Source of the DNA: Deltaproteobacteria bacterium
GTDB taxonomy: Bacteria; Desulfobacterota; Desulfuromonadia; Geobacterales; Pseudopelobacteraceae
Assembly: GCA_021780495.1 (NCBI GenBank)
Contig: JAJXYO010000016.1
Coordinates: 55,987 to 119,986, forward strand
DNA: 64,000 nucleotides
Direction: 5' to 3'
In this document: positions 62,293-64,000 of the stretch, in pieces
Layout: every line of letters begins with the position of its first letter
Numbering within the stretch: position 1 is the stretch's first letter
The notes under the pieces: generated by a model
What the model saw: only the letters and a program-made list of their open reading frames with translations
What the model was told of the DNA's origin: nothing
Databases searched by the model: none
Made by a program: the position numbers and the translations under genes

Positions 62293-63851
62293 GGCGCGAG
62301 CCTTTTATAGATTTCGTTGACCATGGATTCCGTGGGGCACGCTCCAGAAAGCGTGATGAGCATACCCTCTGACTCATTGGGCGGCTCAAATTCTGCCGTT
62401 TGGTCTGCTAGCAGTTCCAATCGCCCGTCAGAAACGGATGCGCCGCTTGCCTCGCGATCCTGCAGTCTGCGTTTGTTCTCAGCGTCACTGCAGGCAACGT
62501 GCAGGATGATGAACGGGACGGCATGACGGTGAGCCAGTGCTGCAAAAGCAGAGCGCTGATCACGGTGTGTGAAACAGGCGTCAACTATGACCGAATTTCC
62601 CGCTGTCAGGTGTTGTTCCGCTCTTCGAAGCAGTTCAGCGTACGTCGCTTCATGTGTATGATGGTTGTACAGTCCTTCGTTGTACGCATCCCTGGTCCGT
62701 TTTTCTGCTGAAAATCCCGCCGTCTGTTTCCGGACCACGTCGGAGTTAAAGGAGGCAACACCCAACTCAAAGGCAAGCTGGGCCGTCAGTGTGCTTTTGC
62801 CGCTGCCCATCAGGCCGCAGGTAATGAATAGTGTCGGTTTCAGCTTACGTCGCTCAATATACCCTCGTGCCAGTCGGAAATACCTGACGGCCCGGTTGCT
62901 GGCAAGCATTTGTTCGTCCTGATTGATTCCGCTGTCATTCAAGCGGAAACTCTCGACCTTGCCTCGCACAAACGCCCGGTATATTTTGTAAAAATCGATC
63001 AATGCTTTTGCGCCCGAATCTCCAGAAATAGTGACATATTCATCGATTACGTCATCGGCCAGATCATGGCGTCCATGGAAGTCCAGATCCATCAGCAAAA
63101 ATGCAATATCGGCCGCCGTGTCGCAACAGCGGAAGCGATCATTGAACTCGATACAGTCGAAGATGTGGATGGCGCCATTGTCCAGGCAGATGTTTTCCAG
63201 GTGAATATCACCATCGCATTCTCGAATGAAACCGTTCTCTACCCGATGTTGGAAGATGCCCTCCTGTTCAGCTGCAAATAATGTTACCCATGACCGGATG
63301 AGTTCGCGCTCATGAGCAGGCAGGGTTGTCTCCTCGAAGGGGGCCATCTGATCAAAGTTCTCCTGCCAGTTGTACATGATCCGCTCCAAGCGACCATAGT
63401 CTGCTATGGTTGCCGATGTCGGGGCGCTACGGTGAAATTCGGCTATGACGCGCGAAATCTGCCGCATTGCAGCTGCGGTGATCTCCCCGGATACAACCAG
63501 TTTGTCAAGCATGCGGTCTGCAGGAAGGCGCCGCATCTTCACGGCATAATCGAGGATCGGACCGCTACCTTGAAATGCGGCCCCATTCGGGGTTTCGCGC
63601 AATTCTACTACCCCTTCATAGATATCGGGACAGAGGCGACGATTGAGTCTGACCTCCTCGTTGCAGTAGAAGCGGCGGCGGTCGATGGTCGAAAAATTAA
63701 GAAAGCCAAAGTCCACCGCTTTCTTGATCTTGTAAGCGTGCCGGTCAGTCAAAAAGATGTACGAAACATGCGTTTGAATCAGATCGACACCGGTGACCTC
63801 CTCAGGGTAGGCCTCCGGTTTCAGTAATGATTTAAGTATGCTTCGTATCAT
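62286..63851 (-). CDS. APH-like kinase fused to AAA_33 P-loop kinase
   Basis: The 521-residue protein has an N-terminal aminoglycoside-phosphotransferase-like domain (SYIFLTDRHAYKIKK, then HLENICLDNGAIHIFDCIEF) and a C-terminal P-loop kinase domain with CGLMGSGKSTL near residue 345. Such fusions are widespread; the substrate is unknown. It is the first gene of a minus-strand operon with the 85-residue membrane protein and the partner-switching genes. Confidence 0.9.
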   Translation of the reverse strand: MIRSILKSLLKPEAYPEEVTGVDLIQTHVSYIFLTDRHAYKIKKAVDFGFLNFSTIDRRRFYCNEEVRLNRRLCPDIYEGVVELRETPNGAAFQGSGPILDYAVKMRRLPADRMLDKLVVSGEITAAAMRQISRVIAEFHRSAPTSATIADYGRLERIMYNWQENFDQMAPFEETTLPAHERELIRSWVTLFAAEQEGIFQHRVENGFIRECDGDIHLENICLDNGAIHIFDCIEFNDRFRCCDTAADIAFLLMDLDFHGRHDLADDVIDEYVTISGDSGAKALIDFYKIYRAFVRGKVESFRLNDSGINQDEQMLASNRAVRYFRLARGYIERRKLKPTLFITCGLMGSGKSTLTAQLAFELGVASFNSDVVRKQTAGFSAEKRTRDAYNEGLYNHHTHEATYAELLRRAEQHLTAGNSVIVDACFTHRDQRSAFAALAHRHAVPFIILHVACSDAENKRRLQDREASGASVSDGRLELLADQTAEFEPPNESEGMLITLSGACPTESMVNEIYKRLAPC

Positions 63852-63928
63852 GATGGGTCCTCATTATTATTTTTAACTCAACTTTCGCAGAGCGAAAAAT
63901 AGCATAACATATTGTTATTATTAATATA

Positions 63929-63999
63929 AAAGCGCCACCAACTGTGTTAAGATAGTTTTATTCCCCAACAAAACTATTAAGACAGAGAGGTGACGCTTT
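63929..63999. repeat. nested imperfect palindrome at the window edge
   Basis: AAAGCGCCACC (63929-63939) matches GGTGACGCTTT (63989-63999) with one mismatch. Inside it ATAGTTTT (63952-63959) pairs with AAAACTAT (63970-63977), and CTGTG/CAG-type bases between them are partly complementary. It is an extended hairpin of about 70 bases in an AT-rich stretch. It could be an IS terminus, an operator or a hairpin-type element; the context is cut off. Confidence 0.4.
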
Positions 64000-64000
64000 G

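Overview
The window looks like chromosomal DNA of a Desulfuromonadota bacterium of the Geobacter / Pelobacter propionicus type. This is inferred from gene families and order: a tmk-holB-ricT-metG cluster, a Hya-type uptake hydrogenase in the order small subunit, large subunit, cytochrome b, protease, full-length type IV pilins beside an ABC transporter, a multihaem cytochrome, and many two-component and cyclic-dinucleotide proteins. The species was not determined.

Layout. 1-7477 is a translation and RNA operon, infB (5' end cut off), rbfA, nrnA-like, truB, rpsO, pnp, closed by strong terminators and a convergent tRNA-His. 7878-11721 holds ppk1 and, divergently, fbp plus a small cysteine-containing acidic protein. 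11835-20140 is a signalling block: an HD-GYP response regulator and a hybrid histidine kinase (minus strand), then comEC, a REC-GGDEF protein with a Ser at the base-selectivity position, and hisS (plus strand). 20211-24120 carries two type IV pilins, each behind a good sigma-54 -24/-12 element, followed by a three-gene ABC transporter/TPR operon resembling Myxococcus PilHI-G. 24206-28570 is tmk-holB-ricT-metG (minus strand), and 28699-33026 is rnc, a radical SAM protein, an M42 peptidase and an aminotransferase.

33235-39201 is an accessory redox/electrophile cluster on the minus strand. It encodes a NemR-like TetR regulator with two matching palindromic operators, a flavoprotein, an epoxyqueuosine-reductase-like Fe-S protein, a cupin, two nitroreductases, a decayed TauE/SafE gene, an MFS transporter and a tautomerase. 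39509-42657 holds a tetrahaem cytochrome, scars of mobile or duplicated DNA, an isochorismatase-like hydrolase, a GNAT protein and a GlxA-type regulator. 42915-49464 contains a stand-alone DAHP-synthase regulatory-type domain with a chorismate mutase, a 1352-residue exported Ig-like/carboxypeptidase-regulatory-repeat protein, a 31-codon small ORF in its leader, and nadB. 49633-53550 has an EndoQ-like PHP endonuclease, rsmD, coaD, a DUF1858 protein and a PilZ-like protein. 53804-57980 is the Hya hydrogenase operon. 57977-63851 is a minus-strand partner-switching operon whose phosphatase is fused to a sodium:solute-symporter-like sensor.

The observations I rate most worth follow-up are the Hypr-type (cGAMP) GGDEF protein beside sigma-54-driven pilins, the symporter-SpoIIE partner-switching operon, the Asp-for-Cys ligand in the hydrogenase proximal cluster, the EndoQ homologue, and the small ORF plus terminator ahead of the giant surface protein. 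Everything was read by eye; no database search was run.
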